Assembly: GCA_017504325.1 (NCBI GenBank)
Contig: JAFVRL010000404.1
Span: 1 to 6,806 of the forward strand
Reading direction: 5' to 3'
Origin: Lentisphaeria bacterium
Lineage (GTDB): Bacteria > Verrucomicrobiota > Lentisphaeria > Victivallales > UBA1829
DNA: 6,806 nt
Shown: positions 1 through 6,789 of the stretch, piece by piece
Numbering within the stretch: position 1 is the first letter of the stretch
How the letters are laid out: every line of letters starts with the position of its first letter
Notes under the pieces: model-generated
Told to the model about the DNA's origin: nothing
Database searches by the model: none
Seen by the model: only the letters and a program-made list of their open reading frames with translations
Made by a program: the position numbers and the translations under genes

Positions 1-104
1 AACTGTGCAAGAAGAGTTTTTCTTTCATCCTCATTACATTTTTCCAGATATTGCGCCAAATGTTTCTGACCGTAAAGACAGAGTTTTTCCATAAGATCCT
101 GCAT
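1..104 (-). CDS. UDP-sugar pyrophosphorylase (UDPGP family), N-terminal fragment
   Basis: Only the first 34 codons are inside the window; the gene continues past the left edge. The translation reads MQDLMEKLCLYGQKHLAQYL, then EKCNEDERKTLLAQ. A helix with YGQ.HL followed by a D/E-E-R..LL.Q segment is typical of the N-terminus of UDP-N-acetylglucosamine / UDP-glucose pyrophosphorylases (UAP1-like UDPGP family). These make UDP-sugars from UTP and a sugar 1-phosphate in the cytoplasm. The nucleotide-binding and catalytic motifs lie outside the window, so the substrate cannot be judged. The start is uncertain. ATG at 104 has only a purine-rich AGAGAGAAAG leader, whereas the in-frame ATG at 92 is preceded by AGGA at 97-100. 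The gene begins 14 bases after the stop of the 103-aa membrane protein and has no promoter of its own that I can see, so the two are probably cotranscribed. The family call rests on a short N-terminal signature. Confidence 0.6.
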   Translation of the reverse strand, partial: MQDLMEKLCLYGQKHLAQYLEKCNEDERKTLLAQ

Positions 105-118
105 TTTTTCTTTCTCTC

Positions 119-430
119 TTATTTATTCAGGGTATTTTCTATTTTCTGTAATGTATTTTCCACCGGGGAAGATTTTTTTCCACCCCCGCCTTCCAATGCT
201 GTTGCAAGAAGATATAAAAGCAGGAACAAAGCAATAAACAAGCCCACCATATATACATATCTTGCCGGAGGCAACGCCAGACCGGAAGTGATCCCGCTGT
301 CCGGGGAAATATAGTCCCTTTCCAGTCGTTTCAACTTTTTCAGGGCCTCTTTTTCAACTTCATCCAAAGCGTTTTCTGCAGAAATATTTTCCTTATCCAT
401 TTCTGTACGGATCATCTCTTTTTCTGTCAT
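119..430 (-). CDS. Small single-pass membrane protein, unknown function (103 aa)
   Basis: I do not recognise this protein. Residues 1-40 are highly charged and predicted helical (many E and K; KKLKRLER at 31-38), possibly a short coiled coil. Residues 41-57 are a Pro/Gly-containing linker. One hydrophobic helix spans about 58-79 (VYMVGLFIALFLLLYLLATA region). It is followed by EGGGGKK and a short tail in which ENTL occurs twice (about 91-94 and 98-101). The basic cluster before the helix suggests the N-terminus is cytoplasmic. There is no cleavable signal peptide. The start at 430 is chosen because a strong AAGGAGGA site lies just upstream. An in-frame TTG at 487 would overlap the -35 element and lacks such a site. 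The gene is first in a unit with the downstream pyrophosphorylase-like gene, 14 bases away. It might anchor or recruit a partner at the membrane, but this is speculation. Confidence 0.85.
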   Translation of the reverse strand: MTEKEMIRTEMDKENISAENALDEVEKEALKKLKRLERDYISPDSGITSGLALPPARYVYMVGLFIALFLLLYLLATALEGGGGKKSSPVENTLQKIENTLNK

Positions 431-433
431 AAA

Positions 434-441
434 TCCTCCTT
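434..441 (-). promoter_or_regulatory. Ribosome binding site of the 103-aa membrane protein
   Basis: On the minus strand AAGGAGGA ends 3 bases before ATG at 430, a near-perfect anti-16S match. It fixes the start at 430 rather than at the upstream in-frame TTG at 487. Confidence 0.85.
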
Positions 442-458
442 TCTGTTTTTTCTGCTTA

Positions 459-487
459 ATAATATCATCCGAAAGAGTATTTTTCAA
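459..487 (-). promoter_or_regulatory. Sigma70-type promoter for the membrane protein / pyrophosphorylase unit
   Basis: On the minus strand TTGAAA (482-487) and TATTAT (459-464) are separated by 17 bases. Each hexamer differs from the consensus at one position. Transcription would start near 452, giving a leader of about 22 bases before the ATG at 430. It lies just downstream of the hairpin that probably ends the preceding unit, as expected for a new transcription unit. Confidence 0.65.
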
Positions 488-496
488 CTCAAAAAC

Positions 497-560
497 ACGA
501 AAAAAACAGAAAAGAATAAAGATAAACAGGAAAGAATATAAAAAAATCCTCCTGTTTATC
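497..560 (-). terminator. Probable intrinsic terminator after gene A
   Basis: GATAAACAGG at 521-530 is a perfect inverted repeat of CCTGTTTATC at 551-560, and an extra A-T pair (531/550) makes an 11-bp stem with an 18-base loop. Reading on the minus strand, the stem is followed by a T-rich stretch (TTTATTCTTTTCTGTTTTTT, 501-520). The site is 30 bases beyond the stop of gene A and before the next promoter, so its position fits. The stem is AT-rich and the loop is large and T-rich, so it would be a weak or atypical terminator. The loop also contains AGGAGGA on the minus strand, with no start codon at a suitable distance. Confidence 0.5.
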
Positions 561-589
561 CGTATGTGCCCCGGTCGTCTGCTGTAATC

Positions 590-3500
590 TTACCGGAAAT
601 TCATTACAAGAACACCGGAAGAAGGCGGTATAAATTCCCATTTATTTTCTTCAGCAAAGCATCCTTCTACTTTCTCCCCGTTGAAATATGCATCAAACTC
701 TTTTGTTCGCACTCCCAGACGCAACAGGGGAGAAGCATTACAGACAGTAAAAACAAGTTCAGCAGTTTTGTTTTCTTTGTCATACACCATATCTTCCATA
801 ACCAGATCCACAGAGTGTTCCAGCCATGCCGCATGACTTTTCATATCCGTCCAGGCAAGAAGCTGGGTTTCCAGATAATTGGTGGGCAGACGGCGGGAAG
901 GAATATGGATCCCGCGCCATTTCTGCATGAGTCTCTCTTCTTTTCTTGCCCGTTCGATCATATTTTTCACACTTTCCGGGGAGCGACCGTCATCCAGTGC
1001 CATATCGATCAAAAGAGAGGTGGTCTGCTGCATCACATTCCAGGGGACAGTCACCTGCGGTTCATCAATACAGAACATCCGGTAGAAAATATCCTGGGAA
1101 TCTTCCGGCAGATACTTGCGTCCGCCTTCAAAAAATTCAGGGAACAATCCTTCCGTCGTCATATTGTAGATCCCTTCCCGGCGCAGCCGGTTGTGGAAAA
1201 GAGCCCCTATATGCAAAGAGTCATAAGACTTATCCGGAGTCCCCCGGGGAACTCTCTGGAACTGCCAGGAGGGATACCCTTCTTCATGCAGGGCCCGTCC
1301 GGTAAAGTAGGGTTCCTCATCATAATAGTGATGCAGATAATGGGCGGAGGAACGGGTAATGGCACAACGCAATGCAAACTGACGGCTGGCAAGATAAAGC
1401 CCCTCTTCAAAGGTTTCCTTATCCCCGCATCCTTCCGCAATATTCACATAGGAAGTGAATGCTCCGTAATTTGCCCCTTCCACCCAGAGCATACAGTTGT
1501 CACTGTACCCGGATCCCAGACAGGCAAAATCATTCATATTCACAAAATACCGCATCGCCCGTTTGAGGAGCGGAAGTTTCTCCCGGAGAATATCCCATCT
1601 TCCTGTAGCCATGGCGCACAAATACATATAGTAGAAGGTAAGTCCCACGCCCCAGTCATTTTCGATCATGGGAAGTTTGAAGGCGGCAACCTCTTCAGGT
1701 CTGCCTTCCAGAAGTCCGCTGGAAAGAAAACACAAATTGATGTAACAGATATCGAATTCCGCTTTTGTAAAGGGTTCAGTCCTTTTGTACCAGCAATACA
1801 TATTGAGATGCTTCAATGCGGGATCTGCATAGATCTCTTTAAGTTTTGCATCATCCGGCATGGTTTTCATCATATAGCCATGATTGATTGCCGGATAATC
1901 AAAACATTTTCCATCAGAACAGGCAAGAAACAATCTTTCCGCAACTTTCTTCCGGAGAATGTTTCTGCTTTCCTCATCCATAAAGTTGAGAAGAGTCGTG
2001 GCAAAAGCATAAGGTTCGATAAGACTTCCCGCATAGGGATAATAGATGACTTTGTCATCCAGATCTTTTACAAAATCAATATACTCTTTCAAGCCGTCCT
2101 TCAGAAGTTCAGGAAGAGTGCTTTTCTTTTCCCGGAAGGGGAATTTTCTTGCCCGTTCCATAAAGGGGAGAGAATAAGAAGAAACATCCCCCAATACCCC
2201 TTTGAGAAGACCGAATTTTGTTGGGAAATGGAAATCAATGGTTTCCTGATCTTCCGGAGTCTGCATAAGACCGCTCAAATCTGCAACAGGAGGCAATACT
2301 GCTGTTTCCAGAGGAACTGTCCCCCAGTCGTCTTTGATATAGCGGTAGGAGAATTGCTGCCGGAAAAATGTGCGTTTTGCCTTCTGCTCGTTGTAATAAT
2401 ACTCCACACATTTTACAGGATAGGCAAGAAATGCCCTGCTCCAGAAACGGCACTTTTCTGTCATATCACTGACAAAGGCTTTATCCATAGGATTGATAGG
2501 ATCGAAACTTTGGATACCGTAAGGAGTGGCAGTAATGATAAGAGGACAGTTTTCAAAGGAGATCTCATTGAGTCTGCCATTAATAGAGTCATACTTTACA
2601 AAAGCATTTTCCGGCTTTTTCTGGAAAACAACAAGCAGAGGAAGATCGGGAAATTCCGTTGAACCGAAAAGAAGGATATAGTTTGCCCCAAGTTCCTTTA
2701 TGTGGGAAGGAAGTTCTTTCAGGGGAATGATTTTTACTTTTTCCCCTTCACCGGGGAAAAGTACATACTGGTAATTCCCGGCAAATTCCAATCCGGAAAT
2801 ACGCATTTTTCCGGAGGGCCGTTCCGTGATCACCCCGGCAGTTCCCAGAGAATAAGTACAGGAAAATTCCTCTCCTGCAAGAATGGCATCCCATTTCACA
2901 GAAAGGTGATTGACCGTTACTTTATCATTTCCGATCCCCGTTTCCGCCGGAGGATAGGAGCCGTGCCGCAAAGCATTTTCCGGCATGGTGGAATAACTCC
3001 AGCGGTAAGGTTTGCAGTATTTTTTATGACCGCAGAGATACATCTTATCCATATTCCCCAATGTGGGCATACCGAAGTCCAGAAGTCCGTCCCCTTTGGA
3101 AAATCCGAATCTGCCCGGAGTGGGTTCTTTTCCCAAACCTGCAATAAAGCCTTCCGTATCAAAAGAGCATTTTTTGGAAGTATATTCCTTTGCGGGGAAG
3201 TCATATTCCAGATAAAATGCCGGACTTTCCGGGGCGGCTTTTTCCGCAGGGATAATGGAAATATCCAGCTGATCGTAGATCTCTTCAGTGATACACACCC
3301 CCGTAATACGGATCTCATGGCTGCCTTTTTCCAGAAAAGCCTTTCTTCCCCCTCTTGCCCCGCCGGTACGGATGAAGGCTGTGGAATAGATTTTTCCAAG
3401 TTCCTTTCCGTCAATAAAAATCTTTTCCAGAATACATTTATCTGCAAGATGAGCATAAGGAACGGTGGAAAGGACGATATAGTTTCCTTCCTCACATTCA

Positions 3501-3628
3501 AAGGTGCTTTTCCGGGAAAATCTGCCTTCCGGGGCCTCTTCCATGATCCAGTCTTTTACAGATATTTCCGTTTTGAAATCATAATAGAACATGGTCTGTT
3601 CATAATAAGACACTTCTTTCTTTGCCAT
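590..3628 (-). CDS. Gene A: large cytoplasmic protein, probable six-hairpin glycosidase-like enzyme
   Basis: This is a 1012-aa protein of a family I cannot name. Residues 1-130 look beta-rich and are poorly conserved with gene B. Residues 158-201 hold a strongly conserved block (AGLGKEPTPGRFGFSKGDG onward), and about 210-450 look like a further beta-sandwich region. Residues 485-935 are mostly helical with aromatic and acidic motifs: YYPYAGSLIEPYAF (529-542), ENDWG (656-660), GSGYSDN (705-711), LWVEGANYGAFTSY (714-727), HEEGYPSWQFQ (781-791), NMTTEGL (822-828) and WRGIHIPSRRLP (904-915). The last ~70 residues look beta-rich. This order resembles (alpha/alpha)6-barrel glycoside hydrolases and phosphorylases, so a cytoplasmic role in sugar or oligosaccharide turnover is inferred. 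The conserved Asp/Glu residues in these motifs are candidate catalytic acids. There is no signal peptide or membrane helix, and over 20 cysteines suit a reduced cytosol. The start at 3628 has a GGTG-type ribosome site. A second ATG at 3649 overlaps the stop of gene B as ATGA but lacks one. The coding sequence is certain; the enzyme class is not. Confidence 0.9.
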   Translation of the reverse strand: MAKKEVSYYEQTMFYYDFKTEISVKDWIMEEAPEGRFSRKSTFECEEGNYIVLSTVPYAHLADKCILEKIFIDGKELGKIYSTAFIRTGGARGGRKAFLEKGSHEIRITGVCITEEIYDQLDISIIPAEKAAPESPAFYLEYDFPAKEYTSKKCSFDTEGFIAGLGKEPTPGRFGFSKGDGLLDFGMPTLGNMDKMYLCGHKKYCKPYRWSYSTMPENALRHGSYPPAETGIGNDKVTVNHLSVKWDAILAGEEFSCTYSLGTAGVITERPSGKMRISGLEFAGNYQYVLFPGEGEKVKIIPLKELPSHIKELGANYILLFGSTEFPDLPLLVVFQKKPENAFVKYDSINGRLNEISFENCPLIITATPYGIQSFDPINPMDKAFVSDMTEKCRFWSRAFLAYPVKCVEYYYNEQKAKRTFFRQQFSYRYIKDDWGTVPLETAVLPPVADLSGLMQTPEDQETIDFHFPTKFGLLKGVLGDVSSYSLPFMERARKFPFREKKSTLPELLKDGLKEYIDFVKDLDDKVIYYPYAGSLIEPYAFATTLLNFMDEESRNILRKKVAERLFLACSDGKCFDYPAINHGYMMKTMPDDAKLKEIYADPALKHLNMYCWYKRTEPFTKAEFDICYINLCFLSSGLLEGRPEEVAAFKLPMIENDWGVGLTFYYMYLCAMATGRWDILREKLPLLKRAMRYFVNMNDFACLGSGYSDNCMLWVEGANYGAFTSYVNIAEGCGDKETFEEGLYLASRQFALRCAITRSSAHYLHHYYDEEPYFTGRALHEEGYPSWQFQRVPRGTPDKSYDSLHIGALFHNRLRREGIYNMTTEGLFPEFFEGGRKYLPEDSQDIFYRMFCIDEPQVTVPWNVMQQTTSLLIDMALDDGRSPESVKNMIERARKEERLMQKWRGIHIPSRRLPTNYLETQLLAWTDMKSHAAWLEHSVDLVMEDMVYDKENKTAELVFTVCNASPLLRLGVRTKEFDAYFNGEKVEGCFAEENKWEFIPPSSGVLVMNFR

Positions 3629-3633
3629 ATTTT

Positions 3634-3640
3634 CACCTCT
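3634..3640 (-). promoter_or_regulatory. Ribosome binding site of gene A
   Basis: On the minus strand AGAGGTG lies 5 bases before ATG at 3628. It decides the start: the alternative ATG at 3649 would encode MILRGEN first, but has only AT-rich gene-B coding sequence upstream and no Shine-Dalgarno match. Confidence 0.75.
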
Positions 3641-3645
3641 TAAAA

Positions 3646-6600
3646 TCATTTGCAGTTTGTAAAGGAAAGGGAAAGTTTCCCGGAAACGGAAGATGGAACA
3701 ATATCCAGCACACCTTCTTCATATATTTTCCCCTCCGTTTTCACGCCATCCAGAAGAATATTCTCCGGCATGGCGGAACAGATCCCGAAACGCAAAACAG
3801 GATTTTTTCCCGTTACAGTAAAGGAGATTTCCGCCTTTCCACATTCTGCATCATACACAGCTTCATGGATGACAAGATCCTGCCAGTGTTCCAGCCATGC
3901 GGGATGTTCTTTCATCTTTTCCCATGCAAGAACCTGGGTTTCCAGATAGTTTTCCGGCAGACGGCGGGATGGAATATGGATGCCGCGCCATGCCTGCATA
4001 AGTCTTTTTTCTTTTCTTGCCTTCTCCATAAATTCTTTCAGCTGGGATATACTTCTGTTTTTATCCAGTGCCATATCCATAAGAACGGAAGCAGTCTGCT
4101 GCATGATCCCCCAGCGGTAGGGAGTATATTTTTCGCAGTTCTCCACATGGATCATACGGTTGAACACATCTTCCATATCTTCAGGAATATGTTTCCGCAT
4201 CCCGGTGAAGATCTCCGGATACAAGCCTTCCGTTGTCATATTGTAGATCCCGTCGGGCCGCAGCCGGTTGGGGAAAAGTCTGCCGTCACGGAAATCCCCT
4301 TTGGGGCTGTCCGTACAATCCGCACTGCGGACAACGGTCTGGAACTGCCAGGAGGGATACCCTTCTTCATGCAGAGCCTTCAGCATATAATAAGGTTCAC
4401 AGTTGTAATATTTATGGAAGTAATGATGACCGCCCCGCAGTACGGCACAACGCAATGCAAACTGACGGCTGGCAAGGTAAATACCTTCTTCAAAAGCCTC
4501 GTTATCGCCGCAAACTTCAGCAATATTCACGTAGGAGGTGAATGCACCATAGTTGGCTCCTTCCATCCAGAGCATGGCATTATCGCTGTACCCTGATCCC
4601 AGACAGGCAAAGTCATTCATATTCACAAAGAATTTCATTGCCCGTTTCAGAAGCGGAAAACTTTCCCGCAGTATATCCCATTTGCCGGAAGCAAGAGCGC
4701 AAAGATACATATAATAGAAAGTAAGTCCCACGCCCCAGTCATTTTCGATCATGGGCAGTTTATAGGCGGCGACTTCATCCGGATCCCCGGTAAGATGTCC
4801 ACCGGAAAACATCCCCAGATTGATGTAGCATATATCAAATTCTCTTCCGGTAAAGGGTTCCGTTCTCTTATACCAGTTCCAGAGTTTGAGCCGGGGAAGT
4901 TTGGGATCGCTGTAGATCTCAATAAGTTTTTTATCATCCGGTTCCGTCTGCATCATGTAGGAGTGATTGATGGCAGGATATTCAAACATTCTGCCACTGG
5001 TACAGGATAGTTTCAGCCGTTCCCCGGCAAGACGCCGCAGACACTCTCTGTCTTCTTCATTCATAAAGTTCATAAGAGTGGTGGCAAAAGCATAGGGCTC
5101 CACAAGACTTCCGGCATAGGGGTAATAGATCATATCCGGATCAAGTTGTTTCACATAGGCAAGGTACTCATCCAGACCTTTTTTCAGCAGTTCAGGAAGT
5201 GTGCTGCCTTTCTCCCGGAAGGGGAATTTTCTCCGTCTTTCCATAAAGGGAAGTGTATAGCAGGAAATATTCCCCAATGCACCGTAAAGAGGACCGAATT
5301 TGGAGGGAAAAAGAAAGTCCACTTTATCTTCCGGAGCTGCCTCCATGATCCCGCTCATACTTGCCACAGGCGGCAATACGGCAGTTTCCAGAGGAACTGT
5401 ACCCCAGTCATCTTTGATATAACGGTAGAAAAATCTCTGTTTGAAATGGGTCTTTTTTGCTTTGTGATCGTTGTAATAATACTCTTCACATCTTACAGGG
5501 AATGCCATAAATGCCCTGCTCCAGAAACGGCATTTTTCCGTAAGAAGTCCGATAAAAGCCGTATTGGATGCACTGATGGGGGCAAAACTTTCGATACCGA
5601 AAGGAGTGGCAGTAACAATAAGAGGACAATTTTCAAAGGTGATGGCTTCCAGGCGGTCATTTACTTTGCTGAAACGGATCTGCATATTTTCCGGTCTTTT
5701 CTGAAAAGTAATCATAAAAGGCAGATCCGGGTATTCGGTAGAACCGAAAAGGGCGATATAGTTTTCGGAAAGAAGATGGATATTTTCCGGTAGATCCCGT
5801 ACAGGAATGACTTTTACCTTATCCCCGCCAACAGGCAGAAGAGCATACTGATAATTTCCCGCTTCTTCCAGTCCCCAGATACGCATTTTTCCGGAAGGAC
5901 GCTCGGTAATGACTCCGATACTTCCCAGAGAATAGGTACAGGAAAATTCTTCATCAGAAAGAATGGCATCCCACTTTACGGAAAGGTGATTGACCTCGAT
6001 CTTATCCTTTTCGATGCCCACTTCAGCGGGTACATAAGAACCGTGCCGCAATGCATTTTCAGGTGTTGTGGAATAACTCCAGCGGAAAGGCTTTTTATAT
6101 TGCGGATGCCCGCATAAATACATTTTATCCATACTTCCCAGAGTGGGCATACCGAAATCCAGCAGCCCGTCACCTTTGGAAAATCCGAATCTGCCGGGAG
6201 TGGTCTCTTTTCCCAGCCCTGCGGTATATCCATCTGTATTCCATACCCTCGGTGTATAAGAATGATCCTCTCTGCTGAAGGTATGCTCAATGGAAAAATC
6301 CGGGACAGAATATGTTTTTTCCAAAGCCGGAAGCAGACGGAACTGCAAAATATCTTTCAAACTGGATTCCTCCAAAGAATTTTCCCCGGTAACTTTGATG
6401 GAGTGTTCCCCCTCTTCCAGAAAAAGTTTCCAGGCATATCTGGCATTGCCGACACGCACATAGGCAACCGTATCTTCCCTGCCCAGAAGTTTTCCGTCAA
6501 GTAAAATATTTTCCCGTTTATATTTTTGCAGCATCCATGCGTAGGGGACAGCAAGCGTCAGTACATAATGATCACTTTTACTGCACTGAAAAGTACATTC

Positions 6601-6696
6601 AAAAACAAATCTGCCGTTTTCACAGGATATTTTTGCCAGTTTTCCAATATCCTGTTCCGCTTCAAAATCATAATAGTAATTCCAATCGCAAGGCAT
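3646..6696 (-). CDS. Gene B: large cytoplasmic protein, probable six-hairpin glycosidase-like enzyme, paralog of gene A
   Basis: This is a 1016-aa paralog of gene A, first in the unit and ending 17 bases before gene A. The two align with only one single-residue gap from about residue 155 to 786, with most positions identical. The same motifs occur: AGLGKETTPGRFGFSKGDG (159-177), YYPYAGSLVEPYAF (524-537), ENDWG (651-655), GSGYSDN (700-706), LWMEGANYGAFTSY (709-722), HEEGYPSWQFQ (776-786), NMTTEGL (819-825) and WRGIHIPSRRLP (903-914). The N-terminal ~150 residues, a loop at about 787-812 and the C-terminal ~75 residues differ much more from gene A. The domain layout and lack of a signal peptide support the same inference: a cytoplasmic (alpha/alpha)6-type carbohydrate-active enzyme of unknown substrate. 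The open frame extends upstream to 6759, but that region contains the promoter, and the AAGGAG site sits 6 bases before ATG 6696, so 6696 is the start. Gene A and gene B could form a heteromer or act on related substrates. Confidence 0.92.
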   Translation of the reverse strand: MPCDWNYYYDFEAEQDIGKLAKISCENGRFVFECTFQCSKSDHYVLTLAVPYAWMLQKYKRENILLDGKLLGREDTVAYVRVGNARYAWKLFLEEGEHSIKVTGENSLEESSLKDILQFRLLPALEKTYSVPDFSIEHTFSREDHSYTPRVWNTDGYTAGLGKETTPGRFGFSKGDGLLDFGMPTLGSMDKMYLCGHPQYKKPFRWSYSTTPENALRHGSYVPAEVGIEKDKIEVNHLSVKWDAILSDEEFSCTYSLGSIGVITERPSGKMRIWGLEEAGNYQYALLPVGGDKVKVIPVRDLPENIHLLSENYIALFGSTEYPDLPFMITFQKRPENMQIRFSKVNDRLEAITFENCPLIVTATPFGIESFAPISASNTAFIGLLTEKCRFWSRAFMAFPVRCEEYYYNDHKAKKTHFKQRFFYRYIKDDWGTVPLETAVLPPVASMSGIMEAAPEDKVDFLFPSKFGPLYGALGNISCYTLPFMERRRKFPFREKGSTLPELLKKGLDEYLAYVKQLDPDMIYYPYAGSLVEPYAFATTLMNFMNEEDRECLRRLAGERLKLSCTSGRMFEYPAINHSYMMQTEPDDKKLIEIYSDPKLPRLKLWNWYKRTEPFTGREFDICYINLGMFSGGHLTGDPDEVAAYKLPMIENDWGVGLTFYYMYLCALASGKWDILRESFPLLKRAMKFFVNMNDFACLGSGYSDNAMLWMEGANYGAFTSYVNIAEVCGDNEAFEEGIYLASRQFALRCAVLRGGHHYFHKYYNCEPYYMLKALHEEGYPSWQFQTVVRSADCTDSPKGDFRDGRLFPNRLRPDGIYNMTTEGLYPEIFTGMRKHIPEDMEDVFNRMIHVENCEKYTPYRWGIMQQTASVLMDMALDKNRSISQLKEFMEKARKEKRLMQAWRGIHIPSRRLPENYLETQVLAWEKMKEHPAWLEHWQDLVIHEAVYDAECGKAEISFTVTGKNPVLRFGICSAMPENILLDGVKTEGKIYEEGVLDIVPSSVSGKLSLSFTNCK

Positions 6697-6702
6697 TTTC
6701 CA

Positions 6703-6708
6703 CTCCTT
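6703..6708 (-). promoter_or_regulatory. Ribosome binding site of gene B
   Basis: On the minus strand AAGGAG lies 6 bases before ATG at 6696. This selects the start MPCDWNYYYDF and excludes 21 upstream in-frame codons, part of which would overlap the -10 element. Confidence 0.85.
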
Positions 6709-6745
6709 TTCTGATGTGTGATTTTCTTTGATATTTATTTTATGT

Positions 6746-6775
6746 ATAATATGCCACACACTCCCGCTTTTTCAA
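6746..6775 (-). promoter_or_regulatory. Sigma70-type promoter for the gene B-gene A unit
   Basis: On the minus strand TTGAAA (6770-6775) and TATTAT (6746-6751) are separated by 18 bases. The hexamers are identical to those of the promoter at 459-487. Transcription would start near 6739, giving a leader of roughly 43 bases. The leader is AT-rich and I see no clear riboswitch or operator in it, though a short regulatory site could be missed by eye. Confidence 0.6.
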
Positions 6776-6789
6776 TAAGAGGATTACGC

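Noticed and set aside
51..314. 87-codon plus-strand open frame at the left edge
   Set aside because: It lies opposite the membrane-protein and pyrophosphorylase genes, and its apparent hydrophobic stretch is low-complexity Phe from T-rich antisense sequence. No ribosome site.
431..487. N-terminal extension of the membrane protein from TTG at 487
   Set aside because: The TTG is part of the -35 hexamer of the likely promoter, and the strong AAGGAGGA site points to ATG at 430.
566..2662. 698-codon plus-strand open frame, and the 2702-3643 frame in the same register
   Set aside because: Both are in codon register opposite gene A, which has a paralog and conserved motifs. The translations have no recognisable domain and no good ribosome site. 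They stay open because gene A avoids TTA, CTA and TCA codons.
2917..3501. 194-codon minus-strand open frame inside gene A
   Set aside because: It is an overlapping alternative frame within a well-supported gene, without its own ribosome site or recognisable protein.
3622..4596. 324-codon plus-strand open frame
   Set aside because: It is the in-register shadow of gene B. It resembles the antisense frame of gene A only because the sense genes are paralogs.
6697..6759. 21-residue N-terminal extension of gene B
   Set aside because: The extension overlaps the -10 region and would start before the predicted transcript start. The ribosome site fits ATG 6696.
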